Source of the DNA: Bacillota bacterium
GTDB lineage: Bacteria; Bacillota; Clostridia; Peptostreptococcales; Anaerovoracaceae
DNA length: 55,649 nt
Assembly: GCA_022790955.1 (NCBI GenBank)
Contig: JAAVYD010000060.1
Span: 1 to 55,649 of the forward strand
Direction: 5' to 3'
Made by a program: the position numbers and the translations under genes. The notes beneath the pieces were generated by a model. That model was not told where the DNA came from and ran no database searches. It saw nothing but the letters and a program-made list of their open reading frames with translations. Positions 1 to 8,381 of this stretch are shown here, in pieces (the first letter of the stretch is position 1; each line of letters begins with the position of its first letter).

Positions 1-74
1 AAACTTCAACATAACAGTGCCTTCTTTATGATTTGGGATTTTTTATTTTAGAATAGCACATTTTGTTGAAGTTT
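1..74 (+). terminator. Long-loop hairpin with T-run at left edge
   Basis: An 11-base arm at 1-11 (AAACTTCAACA) is perfectly complementary to 64-74. An inner GTGC/GCAC pair (16-19/56-59) tightens the loop, and the right arm runs into seven T residues. It could end a rightward gene lying left of the window, and less well the leftward integrase. The loop is long for a classical terminator and the left arm may be cut by the window edge. Confidence 0.4.
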
Positions 75-202
75 TTTTGCTATTTCATCAAAATTAAATA
101 GCACAACGGGTTATTTAACAATATGTATGTTATTATTTTTTATGTAATAATGGATTTGCTCATAATATTAAAATATTAATAAGACAAAATACGGATTTTG
201 TT

Positions 203-1066
203 CTAAATAATCAATCCCAGTCTTTCCATCTCTTTTACATGTTCCTCACCTGTTGATATCAAATAAATACGTGTAGTTTCTATGCTTGAATGCCCTAATA
301 CATCGGCAAGTTTAGCGACATCCTTATTATTCTTATAAAAAACCCTGGCGAATAAATGTCTTAAATTATGCGGAAATACCTTACTTGCTGCTACTCCTGC
401 CAATTTTGCCAGCTCTTTCATCTCCGCCCAGATTTGTTTTCTCGAGATACTTTTACCATTTTCAGTAATGAAAATTTCTCCGAAAGTAATTTTTTCAGAT
501 TTAATATATTTACTAAGTTTGTTCCATAATTTTTTGGGAAATAATATATCACGAATTTTACCTTTCAACGCAATTTTCGCTCTGCCTTTCTGTAATGCTT
601 CCACAGTAATATACTTTACTTCGCTTACTCTGATTCCCGTGGCGCAAATAGTTTCAATAAGCATTGCCAAACGTTTTTGATTAGTTTTGATCGCGGTTTT
701 TAACAAAATTTCATACTCTTCACGCGTAAGTTCCTTTTCAGGTTCTCTGAACAATCTGCGCTGTATCTTTAATAATTTTACCCTGCAATCCTCCCAACCC
801 ATTACACGTAAAAAAGCATTTAAAGAACACAACATAGCATTTATCGTACTTGACACATAACCATTTGATATCAAATACATTTTCCATTCATTAACATTAT
901 ATTTTGTTACCGAATTACCGTCTAACCATTCAGCAAATAATCTTACGTGTCTAATATAATTCTCAATAGTTCCCTCGCTGCGTTCATCTTCACGCATTTG
1001 ATAAACAAATATTTCAAAATATTCTTCCTGAATAATATGCTTAGCGGCTTTATCATCATATACCAT
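203..1066 (-). CDS. Tyrosine recombinase / phage-type integrase
   Basis: Site-specific DNA recombinase of the tyrosine (XerC/D, lambda integrase) family; 287 residues, a usual length. The N-terminal half (about 15-95) looks like the SAM-like core-binding domain. The catalytic half shows the expected order: first Arg in ATGIRVSE, the beta-hairpin Lys in LKGKIRD, HNLRH with the second catalytic Arg, LGHSS, and the nucleophilic Tyr in TTRIYL. All key residues are present, so it is probably active. The start is supported by a GGGAGGAAATTAG ribosome binding site just before ATG. It stands alone: no excisionase, phage or transposon genes adjoin it inside the window, so substrate and role are unknown. 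XerC/D duty at dif is possible but the origin-proximal position and absence of partners argue for an orphan or mobile-element integrase. About 260 bases of AT-rich sequence without a gene lie upstream. Confidence 0.88.
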   Translation of the reverse strand: MVYDDKAAKHIIQEEYFEIFVYQMREDERSEGTIENYIRHVRLFAEWLDGNSVTKYNVNEWKMYLISNGYVSSTINAMLCSLNAFLRVMGWEDCRVKLLKIQRRLFREPEKELTREEYEILLKTAIKTNQKRLAMLIETICATGIRVSEVKYITVEALQKGRAKIALKGKIRDILFPKKLWNKLSKYIKSEKITFGEIFITENGKSISRKQIWAEMKELAKLAGVAASKVFPHNLRHLFARVFYKNNKDVAKLADVLGHSSIETTRIYLISTGEEHVKEMERLGLII

Positions 1067-1325
1067 AACTAATTTCCTCCCATGGAATAAAAATCGTTGT
1101 TATTTTTATGTTCTAAATACATTTTATTTTTTCCTTTTCAGAGGTTTATATACAAATTTCTTTATTTGTAATAAATTACTTATTTTTATATTAATTCTCA
1201 GAATCCATATTATTAATTCATTAATCAATAATGTATATTTAATAAAGAGAACTTTGACGAAATCATACGCAAACCCATCTTTTTCTCATACCAATATCAG
1301 AAAAGCTAAAAATATATATTCAATA

Positions 1326-1910
1326 CTAATCTACAAACATCTGAGGCGCTATCCCATACACAATAAGCCCTGCCAGGGCGGACAGACCGATTATAGTTAT
1401 CGGCGATTTTTTCAAAAATCTTAAAAGGCAAAAACATACAACAGCCCATACGCACGCCCATATGTCCACGGGCAAACCAGCAATCCTGCTGACCCAGCTT
1501 TCGGAAACTACTGCAGTCATTAAAAGACTGATGCCAGCAGTCAGTATAAGAGCGCCTATTGCAGGCCGCACGGCAGACATAGTATCCTGGATTATGCTGG
1601 AATTTTTATGTTTAAAATACCATACGGAAACAGCTGTCACTATTATAATGGATGGAGTAACGCTTCCAAGAGTAGCAGCTACTGCTCCCGGAAGCCCTGC
1701 TATCTGCTGCCCTGTAAACGTAGCTGCATTAAGAAAAACCGGTCCTGGCGTCATTTCCGAAATAGTAACTATATCTGCAAACTGCGTGGCGCTTATCCAG
1801 TCGGTATTATTAACTATCTGACTCTGAATAATAGGTATCGCGCTGTATCCGCCGCCTATACTGCACAGGCTTACCAAACAAAACCGCAAAAACAACTCTA
1901 TATAAATCAT
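1326..1910 (-). CDS. Chromate transporter family protein, half-size (second of pair)
   Basis: Short CHR-family membrane protein of 194 residues, a single CHR domain. The family moves chromate out of the cell in some bacteria; for short paired members the substrate is often unproven. Visible signatures are the N-terminal GGGYSAIP loop and the SEMTPGPVFLNAATF motif typical of CHR domains, plus about five hydrophobic segments. It lies 75 bases downstream of a second CHR gene on the same strand, so the two are probably co-transcribed and form a heteromeric transporter, as known for paired short CHR proteins. A GGGAGC ribosome binding site precedes the ATG. Divergently placed next to the pair is an ArsR-type regulator that may control it. 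Confidence 0.85.
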   Translation of the reverse strand: MIYIELFLRFCLVSLCSIGGGYSAIPIIQSQIVNNTDWISATQFADIVTISEMTPGPVFLNAATFTGQQIAGLPGAVAATLGSVTPSIIIVTAVSVWYFKHKNSSIIQDTMSAVRPAIGALILTAGISLLMTAVVSESWVSRIAGLPVDIWACVWAVVCFCLLRFLKKSPITIIGLSALAGLIVYGIAPQMFVD

Positions 1911-1985
1911 ATAATGCTCCCAATTATAACAATAACTACATGCCCGCTGTAAAATTCTCTCTATTTTCTGAAAAACTATGAAAAT

Positions 1986-2543
1986 TTACGCTTTTATCAG
2001 ATTAAACGCTGACTTAATCAATCCTATAACCAAACATACTATAAGTACAATGATTATATTAACCTTTAAAATACAAGCCGCGACAAACGAACATACCATT
2101 ATTAATATATAAAACGGCTTTTTATCCATAATAACCGGCATGACTATCGACAGAGCTACGTCTATGACAATAGCCGCCACTCCTGCTCTCATTCCCTGCA
2201 AAACTGCTGCTATCAGCGCAAACTCTTTAAACTGAGTATAAAATACCGAAATAACGCTCAATATCACCAACGGCGGCAGTATCATTCCTAAAACAGACAT
2301 ACATATTCCTTTTATACCTCTTAACCTGTAACCCAACATTATTGCTGTATTTACAGCAATCGGTCCCGGCGCAGACTGAGCTATTATTGTAATATCCTGC
2401 ATTTCCTCATTTTTAAGCCAGCCTAATTTTTCTACAAATTCTTTCTGCATAAGGCTTACTATCACAAACCCGCCTCCAAATGTAAGGGAGCTTAATTTTA
2501 AAGTTTTTAAAAATATATCTAACAAACGCGCTTTTTTATCCAA
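1986..2543 (-). CDS. Chromate transporter family protein, half-size (first of pair)
   Basis: Second single-domain CHR membrane protein, 185 residues, transcribed before its partner at 1326-1910. It shows the LTFGGGFVIVSLMQKEF loop and the AQSAPGPIAVNTA motif, the same conserved positions as in the partner but with different flanks, so the two are diverged halves and not a recent duplication. The start codon used here is TTG at 2543 with a weak GGTG-type binding site; no better ATG is visible nearby, so the exact N-terminus is uncertain. It faces the regulator gene at 2855 across a 311-base gap. Transport of chromate or another anion is inferred from family only. Confidence 0.85.
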   Translation of the reverse strand: MDKKARLLDIFLKTLKLSSLTFGGGFVIVSLMQKEFVEKLGWLKNEEMQDITIIAQSAPGPIAVNTAIMLGYRLRGIKGICMSVLGMILPPLVILSVISVFYTQFKEFALIAAVLQGMRAGVAAIVIDVALSIVMPVIMDKKPFYILIMVCSFVAACILKVNIIIVLIVCLVIGLIKSAFNLIKA

Positions 2544-2778
2544 ATTATATCACACCATTTCTTTTAACGTTTTTCACTATATTAACAGTATTTGCTGTTT
2601 TGCTCAATACAGACTATGTTTTAAACAAAAAAATTTCATGTATTTCAATCTTATTAAATAAGCTCATCGCCGATTTATAAATATCAATCTAATTTTCCTT
2701 AATATTACACAAACCACGATATTCTATGTAAAAATCTACAAAAGATACGTAATTTATCCCTCTGCAAAACTATAACCA

Positions 2779-2807
2779 TTGCTACTATGATTAATTAATG
2801 TTACAAT
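2779..2807 (+). promoter_or_regulatory. Sigma-A-like promoter for the ArsR-type regulator
   Basis: TTGCTA (2779-2784) and TACAAT (2802-2807) are separated by exactly 17 bases and lie about 48 bases upstream of the regulator's ATG. This is the best promoter in the 311-base divergent gap. No second, leftward promoter of similar quality was recognised. Confidence 0.55.
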
Positions 2808-2854
2808 AGCGTTATAATTGCAATAATTTCAATATACCAAAGAGAGGTATAAAT

Positions 2855-3172
2855 ATGAGAATAAGAAAAGAAAGCGATGAGTTACAGGAAGAAGAAATCC
2901 TTCTGATTGCGAATGTTTCAGATGCGCTTGCCCATCCGGTACGCATAAAAATTTTCAGATACATAATGAAATGCAATACCGAAAGGCAGCTTGTATGCAA
3001 TAAAGATATAGTTGCTGATTTCGACTACTCTCAGGCGACCATTTCTCAGCATATAAAAAAATTGCAGCAGGCTCAGCTTGTTCAGATAAAGAAAAAAAAC
3101 AAATTTTCCTACTATTTTGTCAATATCGGCATTTTAGGTCAGTATGTAAAAGCCGTAAATAAATTCGATTAA
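2855..3172 (+). CDS. ArsR-family winged-helix transcriptional regulator
   Basis: Small DNA-binding regulator of 105 residues. The core SDALAHPVRIKIFRYI followed by SQATISQHIKKLQQAQLV is the helix-turn-helix of ArsR/SmtB proteins, and the following basic, aromatic-rich stretch fits the beta-wing. No metal-binding Cys pair of the classical ELCVCDL type is visible; two isolated Cys residues are present near 40 and 48, so the ligand is unknown. AGAGAGG precedes the ATG. It is divergent from the CHR transporter pair, which is the natural candidate target. Autoregulation is likely but no clear operator palindrome was recognised in the gap. Confidence 0.82.
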   Translation: MRIRKESDELQEEEILLIANVSDALAHPVRIKIFRYIMKCNTERQLVCNKDIVADFDYSQATISQHIKKLQQAQLVQIKKKNKFSYYFVNIGILGQYVKAVNKFD

Positions 3173-3184
3173 ACAAATAATATT

Positions 3185-3233
3185 AATAGTGTTTAAATAC
3201 AATTTTTATCCAAAGCTGTATTTAAACACTATT
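3185..3233. terminator. Long AT-rich hairpin after the regulator gene
   Basis: A perfect 17-base inverted repeat (3185-3201 and 3217-3233) with a 15-base loop starts 12 bases after the regulator stop. No continuous T-run follows on either strand, so it is a weak intrinsic terminator or an mRNA 3'-end stabiliser. Confidence 0.5.
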
Positions 3234-3337
3234 GTATTTCATTAATTATACATTTATATTCTTTATTAAAACATCTAATTCCCTTCAAATTAATAAAGTA
3301 TTGTTAATCATCATTCATATTAAATTTTGTCAAAAAT

Positions 3338-3434
3338 AAAGCCGGCAGATAAATATTTGCCGTTTTCTTATTTCTCAGAAAGTTTTAAACAGAAAACTGT
3401 TATTACGAAAAAAAGAATACTTTATCTGCGGCTT
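3338..3434 (-). terminator. Terminator with competing long-range pairing
   Basis: Read leftward, the hairpin CGGCA/TGCCG (3343-3347 and 358-62 of the 3300 block, i.e. 3358-3362) is followed by GCTTTATTTTTG and would end transcription from the unknown gene at 3520-3879. The same arm can instead pair with 3420-3434, which reads TTTATCTGCGGCTTT against 3338-3353 with a single bulged base. The two pairings exclude each other. Confidence 0.45.
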
Positions 3435-3519
3435 TAAAAATCAATAGAAAACGTCATACATTTCCTATTTGATAACATAATAACAATATATTCAGATTAA
3501 TAAATAATAATCCGAATAC

Positions 3520-3879
3520 TTAATGTTCGTAATATTCGACAGGAACATCCACCTTTTGCAGTTCGTCATCATAATCAAAATTTCCTACTATATAATTATA
3601 ATGACCTTCTACAAAACTGTAACCTTTCTCTATTACATATTTGACAGGAATCTGGATTTCATAATCGTCAAGTTCCCCTGTTTCAAGCGCCAAATCTAAA
3701 TAATTACGAGGAATTATCATTATTACATGACCTTCCCGTGCAAAATAATAATGAAACGGTTTAAGTTCTTCCGGCAGCTCTCCCGGATATTCGTCATCGA
3801 GCGTCAGTACCTGCATATCGTATACGCTTTTTCTTATATTTAAGCTGTTGAAATCAAAAGGCATATCTTCTAAATTCAT
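3520..3879 (-). CDS. Small acidic protein of unknown function
   Basis: A 119-residue, strongly acidic soluble protein with many Tyr, Asp and Glu residues and no signal peptide or membrane segment. I do not recognise the family. An excellent AGAGGAG binding site precedes the ATG and codon use resembles that of its neighbours, so the gene is probably real. It is monocistronic: both flanks are long gene-free stretches, with a probable terminator at about 3338-3362. A central stretch predicted to alternate beta strands (EGHVIMIIPRNYLDLALE) suggests a compact alpha/beta fold. No function is proposed. Confidence 0.7.
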   Translation of the reverse strand: MNLEDMPFDFNSLNIRKSVYDMQVLTLDDEYPGELPEELKPFHYYFAREGHVIMIIPRNYLDLALETGELDDYEIQIPVKYVIEKGYSFVEGHYNYIVGNFDYDDELQKVDVPVEYYEH

Positions 3880-4179
3880 CTTATATTCTCCTCTGCGATT
3901 TATATATAATATTCATTTTACCCTGATAAATAATATCTAATCGGATTATACTACAAATTCTTTTATTTGTGTAAATTTCTAATAAAATATCCGTTATAAT
4001 AATGCGTTTAAAATCCACATGTCTATTAATTCTAATTTATATTTAATTAATAAAATCTAATTTTTACATATCATAATAAATATATTTCCATCATTATATT
4101 AATATACTTACCTCATTTCTTTAAGCAATAAATAGTTTGATTCAAAAATATTGTAATTATATTTCCTGAATAATAAAAA

Positions 4180-4233
4180 CCGACCGAAATTTTGTGAAAT
4201 CACTTTTAATGTAATTTCAATTTATTCGGTCGG
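4180..4233 (-). terminator. Terminator of the walH-rlmH operon (bidirectional shape)
   Basis: CCGACCGAA (4180-4188) pairs with TTCGGTCGG (4225-4233), extended by an inner TGAAAT/ATTTCA pair. Leftward it is followed by a GTTTTTATTATT run, rightward by ATGTTTTTT. It is about 110 bases downstream of rlmH. The remaining gene-free DNA between 3880 and 4344 is AT-rich with nothing else recognisable. Confidence 0.75.
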
Positions 4234-4344
4234 ATGTTTTTTAATAAACATATTTACTGTTTTATCTTATTAAAACAGTTATAAAATCAATTATATCCTG
4301 TAAATGCGGATGTCTTTAAATATAATTAATTCACTCCATATCGT

Positions 4345-4824
4345 TTACTTATGATACGCTTCGTTTTTAATTATCTTAAAACTCCTGTATATCTGCTCTA
4401 ACAGTATAACCCGCATCATCTGATGAGGGAATGTCATCGGTGAAAACGACAATCTGTAATCAGCCCTCTGCAATACTTCCGGCGACAAGCCCAGGGAACC
4501 GCCTATAACAAAAGATACTCTGCTTTTTCCATCCACCGCCAACTTTTCTATCCTCGCCGCAAGCTGTTCGGAACTCTGCTGCTTACCTGCGATATCAAGC
4601 GCTATTACATAAGTATCATCGGAAACAGATTTCAAAATACTTTTACCTTCGTTTATTTTAACGTTTTCCTCATCCGCTGCCGAAGCGTTATCAGGAAGCC
4701 TCGCTTCCTTAAGCTCCGTGATTGCCAGATTGCAATATCGCCCAAGCCTCTTGCTGTATTCTGACAAAGCGTCTGACCAATATTTTTCTTTCAGTTTGCC
4801 TACGCATACTATATCAATATTCAT
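4345..4824 (-). CDS. rlmH: 23S rRNA pseudouridine-1915 N3-methyltransferase RlmH
   Basis: SPOUT-family methyltransferase that modifies pseudouridine 1915 in helix 69 of 23S rRNA on assembled ribosomes. The 159 residues match the usual length. Family marks seen: N-terminal MNIDIVCVGKLKEKYW, the FVIGGSLGLSPEV loop of the trefoil knot, and the C-terminal SFSPMTFPHQMMRVILLEQIYRSFKI, which is nearly invariant. The ATG overlaps the htrA stop codon by one base (TAATG), so translation is coupled. Being last in a walH-walI-walJ-htrA-rlmH series near the origin is the standard Firmicutes arrangement. Confidence 0.96.
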   Translation of the reverse strand: MNIDIVCVGKLKEKYWSDALSEYSKRLGRYCNLAITELKEARLPDNASAADEENVKINEGKSILKSVSDDTYVIALDIAGKQQSSEQLAARIEKLAVDGKSRVSFVIGGSLGLSPEVLQRADYRLSFSPMTFPHQMMRVILLEQIYRSFKIIKNEAYHK

Positions 4825-6665
4825 TAATTACCGAAAAGTCCTCCGTATGGATTTTGATTACTGTAAGGGTTTACGTTGTTTTGATTATTATTACCAGATT
4901 GTCTGATATTAGCGCTCGATTCCGACGAAGCGGCAAGAGTCAGTTCTATTTTCTGTTCCGTTCTATTTCTTTCAATAGTTAAAGTTATCGTATCTCCCGG
5001 TCTGTACTTAAACAGCTTTGTCTGCAAAGATTTCATAGTGCTGATCTTATCTCCGTCAACGGCTGTAATAATATCGCCCTCCTGCAGACCTGACTCAGCC
5101 GCCGGAGAATTTGTATAGATCTGCTTCACAAATATGCCTTCTTCGATATCAGAATCTATCTCATAAAGCTGCTTAGCGTACACCATATTCATACCTTCGA
5201 TACCCATATACGCCTTTTCGTAAGTTCCGCTTTCTTTTAATTCATCTATAACGGGAATAGCGGTACTAATAGGAATAGCGAATCCCAGACCTTCGGCAGA
5301 ACTTGCTTTAGCCGTATTAATTCCTATGACCTGACCTTTGCTGTTTATAAGAGGGCCACCGCTGTTTCCTGAATTTATAGAAGCATCCGTCTGAATAAGA
5401 CCTTCCATTTGTGAAGTACTGCTGCCGTCCGTCGTGGTGATGGTTCTGTCAAGACCGCTTATAATTCCCTGCGTCGTGCTTCTTTCAAAATTAAGTCCCA
5501 GAGGATTTCCTATAGCTACTGCGTAATCACCTATCTTAACGTCGTCGGAATCGCCCATCTCAGCAGCCGTAAGACCATTAGCGTCTATCTTAACTATCGC
5601 AAGATCTATTGCGGAATCGCTCCAGAGTACAGTACCGCTATATTCTTTGCCATCGTAAAGATCTACGGTGATAGAAGAAGACTCGCCGCCGTCTACCACA
5701 TGAGAGTTTGTGAGAATATATCCGTCTTCGGAAACTATGATTCCTGTGCCTACGCCCTGCGCTATTCCCTGCCTAATACCAAACATCGTCTGCTCAGTTA
5801 CCTGAGATTCAGTGCTTATTCCCACTACCGACGGCATTACCTTTTCGGCAATAGCTGACGCTGCGTCAAGACTATCTACATTTGAATCTATCTTAATATT
5901 CTTTGCACTGCCACCGGAATTTCCCAGCATAGTTACTGCAAGAGCTCCGCCTCCAAAGCCTGACAGTACGCATACGCATACGATAAGAACACCAGCTATA
6001 ACTCGCTTCGCGCTTCCCGACATTTTTTTCTTTTCGGAAGGTTCAAAATTATCTTTCAGGTTACTATACTGATTTTCATAAATATTAGCATAACCTGAAC
6101 CGGCAGAATCAGTATTAAAATACTGGCTCCGGTCTGCATTATTAAATTCAGCGTCAGATTGACTATTATACGAATTATTAGTTTGACCATACATATTATT
6201 TTGGTTATGATCGCCTGAATCTCTGCTTCTGACGCCTGAACTGTAATTTATTCCGACCGTATTATAAGCATTCGTTCTGCCTATTACTTCATACTTACCC
6301 GCAGCTATGCTGTAATCAACCTCGGCTTCTTTGCTGATATCCGAAATATCCTCCTGATTATTATATTCTCTGTTTTCTGATTTATTAAGAGTCACCCCGC
6401 CGGAATCCCCTGCACTGCTTGCAACTGCATTCTGTCCGATTCCGATATTATTATCACTAATCCTGTTTTCAGCGTTATTGCCGCGAGTATTCTCATAACC
6501 TTCAATATTAATATTTCCATTATCAGCGCTGCCTGTTTCATGGCTTACATTAATATTTTCTGTACTTTGATATGCATTGTTTTGCTCGTTTTCTCTATTA
6601 AGAGCAGCTCTCTGCATTTCATCATTATCTGCTGTATTCTCATTATACCCGTCAAATTCTCTCAT
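4824..6665 (-). CDS. Membrane-anchored HtrA/DegP-type serine protease
   Basis: Surface protein quality-control protease, 613 residues. Order of parts: a long Asn/Ser/Gly-rich, probably disordered cytoplasmic stretch (about 1-215), a single membrane segment (about 220-245), the trypsin-like domain with the triad His in ILTNSHVV, Asp in DLAIVKID and Ser in GNSGGPL, and one PDZ domain at about 480-585 (GIFVKQIYTNSPAAESGLQEGDII). A short Asn-rich tail follows. The N-terminal extension is much longer than in Bacillus HtrA and very rich in Asn codons. AGGAGG precedes the ATG. It sits between walJ and rlmH, as in many Firmicutes, pointing to a link with cell-envelope stress. Confidence 0.94.
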   Translation of the reverse strand: MREFDGYNENTADNDEMQRAALNRENEQNNAYQSTENINVSHETGSADNGNINIEGYENTRGNNAENRISDNNIGIGQNAVASSAGDSGGVTLNKSENREYNNQEDISDISKEAEVDYSIAAGKYEVIGRTNAYNTVGINYSSGVRSRDSGDHNQNNMYGQTNNSYNSQSDAEFNNADRSQYFNTDSAGSGYANIYENQYSNLKDNFEPSEKKKMSGSAKRVIAGVLIVCVCVLSGFGGGALAVTMLGNSGGSAKNIKIDSNVDSLDAASAIAEKVMPSVVGISTESQVTEQTMFGIRQGIAQGVGTGIIVSEDGYILTNSHVVDGGESSSITVDLYDGKEYSGTVLWSDSAIDLAIVKIDANGLTAAEMGDSDDVKIGDYAVAIGNPLGLNFERSTTQGIISGLDRTITTTDGSSTSQMEGLIQTDASINSGNSGGPLINSKGQVIGINTAKASSAEGLGFAIPISTAIPVIDELKESGTYEKAYMGIEGMNMVYAKQLYEIDSDIEEGIFVKQIYTNSPAAESGLQEGDIITAVDGDKISTMKSLQTKLFKYRPGDTITLTIERNRTEQKIELTLAASSESSANIRQSGNNNQNNVNPYSNQNPYGGLFGN

Positions 6666-6754
6666 AACTTAAACCTCCTGAAAATCCGCGGTTCATTTTT
6701 TATTAATTTTTACTGCGAAATCATCTTTTAATAATTTATCAGACTGCCTGTATC

Positions 6755-7552
6755 TTAAACTTCCGCCACGCAGCTGATTTCATCCCTTCGCATTACTTCC
6801 AGACTGAGATGCTTGCCTATGTAAAACTTATTTTCTTCGAGTATATTTATTACTGTCTGCGCAGCCAGCCTCGGAAAATTATTCTCACTGCTTAAATGAG
6901 CTAAAAATACTTTCCGGAATCTTCCGTCTGAACGCATTACCTCTGCAAGACAGCTTCCGGCATCCTCATTTGAAAGATGTCCCCTGTCGCCCAGTATCCT
7001 TTGCTTTAAACTATAAGGATACGGTCCGGCTTTAAGCATATTCACCTCATGATTTGCTTCAAGCACTATAAGATCCGACGACTGCATATGCAAAAACGCT
7101 TCCTGGGAGATAAAACCTGTGTCGGTAAGAATAAATATCTTTGAATTACCGCATTTTACCGAATAGCAAACAGGATCGGCTGCGTCGTGAGATGTTTTTA
7201 CAGAAGTTATTCTCATGTTTCCTATATATATGGTATCACCCGCATCAAAACAAGAAAGCCTTTCTTCATTATGCATCCTCCCGCGTATACACGCTCCCGT
7301 TCCACGGCTGGCAAATACCTGCCAGCCCGGATTCTGCTTCGTTAAAACATTTATCCCTTTAATATGATCTGTATGCTCGTGGGTTATAAATACGCCTTTT
7401 ATCTCGCTTCTATCTACTCCTATATCATTCATTGATTTATGAATTTTTTTTGTACTTATGCCTGCATCTATGAGTATAGCTCCTTCTGTGCTTTTTATAA
7501 GGCAGCAGTTTCCGCTGCTACCGCTGGCAAATGAACAAAAACTAAGTTCCAT
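6755..7552 (-). CDS. walJ: WalJ/YycJ-type metallo-beta-lactamase-fold hydrolase
   Basis: Metal-dependent hydrolase of the YycJ/WalJ group, linked in Firmicutes to cell-wall control and DNA processing; its substrate is not settled. 265 residues, the usual length. The metal site motif FITHEHTDHIKG is intact, with later ligands in LTDTGF and near FLAHLS. The start SFCSFASGSSGNCCLI is highly conserved in the group. AGGAGC precedes the ATG. It lies after walI and before htrA, 85-90 bases from each, within the same leftward operon. Confidence 0.9.
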   Translation of the reverse strand: MELSFCSFASGSSGNCCLIKSTEGAILIDAGISTKKIHKSMNDIGVDRSEIKGVFITHEHTDHIKGINVLTKQNPGWQVFASRGTGACIRGRMHNEERLSCFDAGDTIYIGNMRITSVKTSHDAADPVCYSVKCGNSKIFILTDTGFISQEAFLHMQSSDLIVLEANHEVNMLKAGPYPYSLKQRILGDRGHLSNEDAGSCLAEVMRSDGRFRKVFLAHLSSENNFPRLAAQTVINILEENKFYIGKHLSLEVMRRDEISCVAEV

Positions 7553-7637
7553 GACAGCTCCTGTCTGAAGTTAATCACTTCTATGTCTATATTTATACAG
7601 CTTTAATGTGAAGATTGCATGACGCAAATGTGATTAA

Positions 7638-8381
7638 TTACTGCACAATTGCAGAAATATATTTGATACTATTGCCGTTATATCGTATACACCACGCAGG
7701 CAAAGCCGTATCGTACAAGATATCATCATTAACATTATAGGAATCTATCCAATAAGTAATATACATATCGTTTATATTTATCTTATTTTCCTCATTGTAT
7801 TCTTCCTTGATTTCTGTCATAAAATTCAGCAGCGCAGATACAGGAGGCATAATATCTATCCTTGTTGCGCCTTCGCTTTCCGGTTTCATCCACTTACGGT
7901 CAAAATCCGTTATCCCGCCGTTTTCAAAAATGACTTTCATATAACATTCTTCTAAAGGAATTTCTTTATAATAATTCTTATAAGTAACTACAGCTCTGTT
8001 TTCTGATATTTCAACAGATGATATCTTTACATTATCATTCATATAATTGCATTTTTCTATATATTTATCCGCCGCTTCCGCATATCCTGTTTCGGTTTGC
8101 TGTTCATTTGAAAGTTTAGGCATATTTTTCATAATGTTTGCCGTCATATTTGAATCATATTTCCCATAGCTTACAGTAAGCGCGTGCATCTTGCCTATCG
8201 GATCCGGCAGCTCGCATTCGAGATAAATATTATTTTCTTCAAGAATATCATTTGTATATTGATAAATATCTGTATCATCATTCTTCACATTTTTATATCT
8301 TAAAAAAGTCATGCTTATAATAAAAATATTTGTAAATATCAAAACTATAATAATAATATTTTTTGCTTTGCTCCAGTTCAT
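7638..8381 (-). CDS. walI: WalI/YycI-like regulatory membrane protein
   Basis: In Bacillus-type systems YycI sits in the membrane with YycH and restrains the WalK sensor kinase. This protein has 247 residues when started at the ATG at 8381. The opening MNWSKAKNIIIIVLIFTNIF, one membrane anchor with a very conserved WSKAK motif, is diagnostic of the family; the rest is an extracytoplasmic domain. The GGGGAGG binding site lies inside the end of walH and the start codon overlaps the walH stop (TGATG), so the two are translationally coupled. Sequence outside the anchor is diverged, so the name rests on the N-terminus and gene order. Confidence 0.8.
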   Translation of the reverse strand: MNWSKAKNIIIIVLIFTNIFIISMTFLRYKNVKNDDTDIYQYTNDILEENNIYLECELPDPIGKMHALTVSYGKYDSNMTANIMKNMPKLSNEQQTETGYAEAADKYIEKCNYMNDNVKISSVEISENRAVVTYKNYYKEIPLEECYMKVIFENGGITDFDRKWMKPESEGATRIDIMPPVSALLNFMTEIKEEYNEENKININDMYITYWIDSYNVNDDILYDTALPAWCIRYNGNSIKYISAIVQ

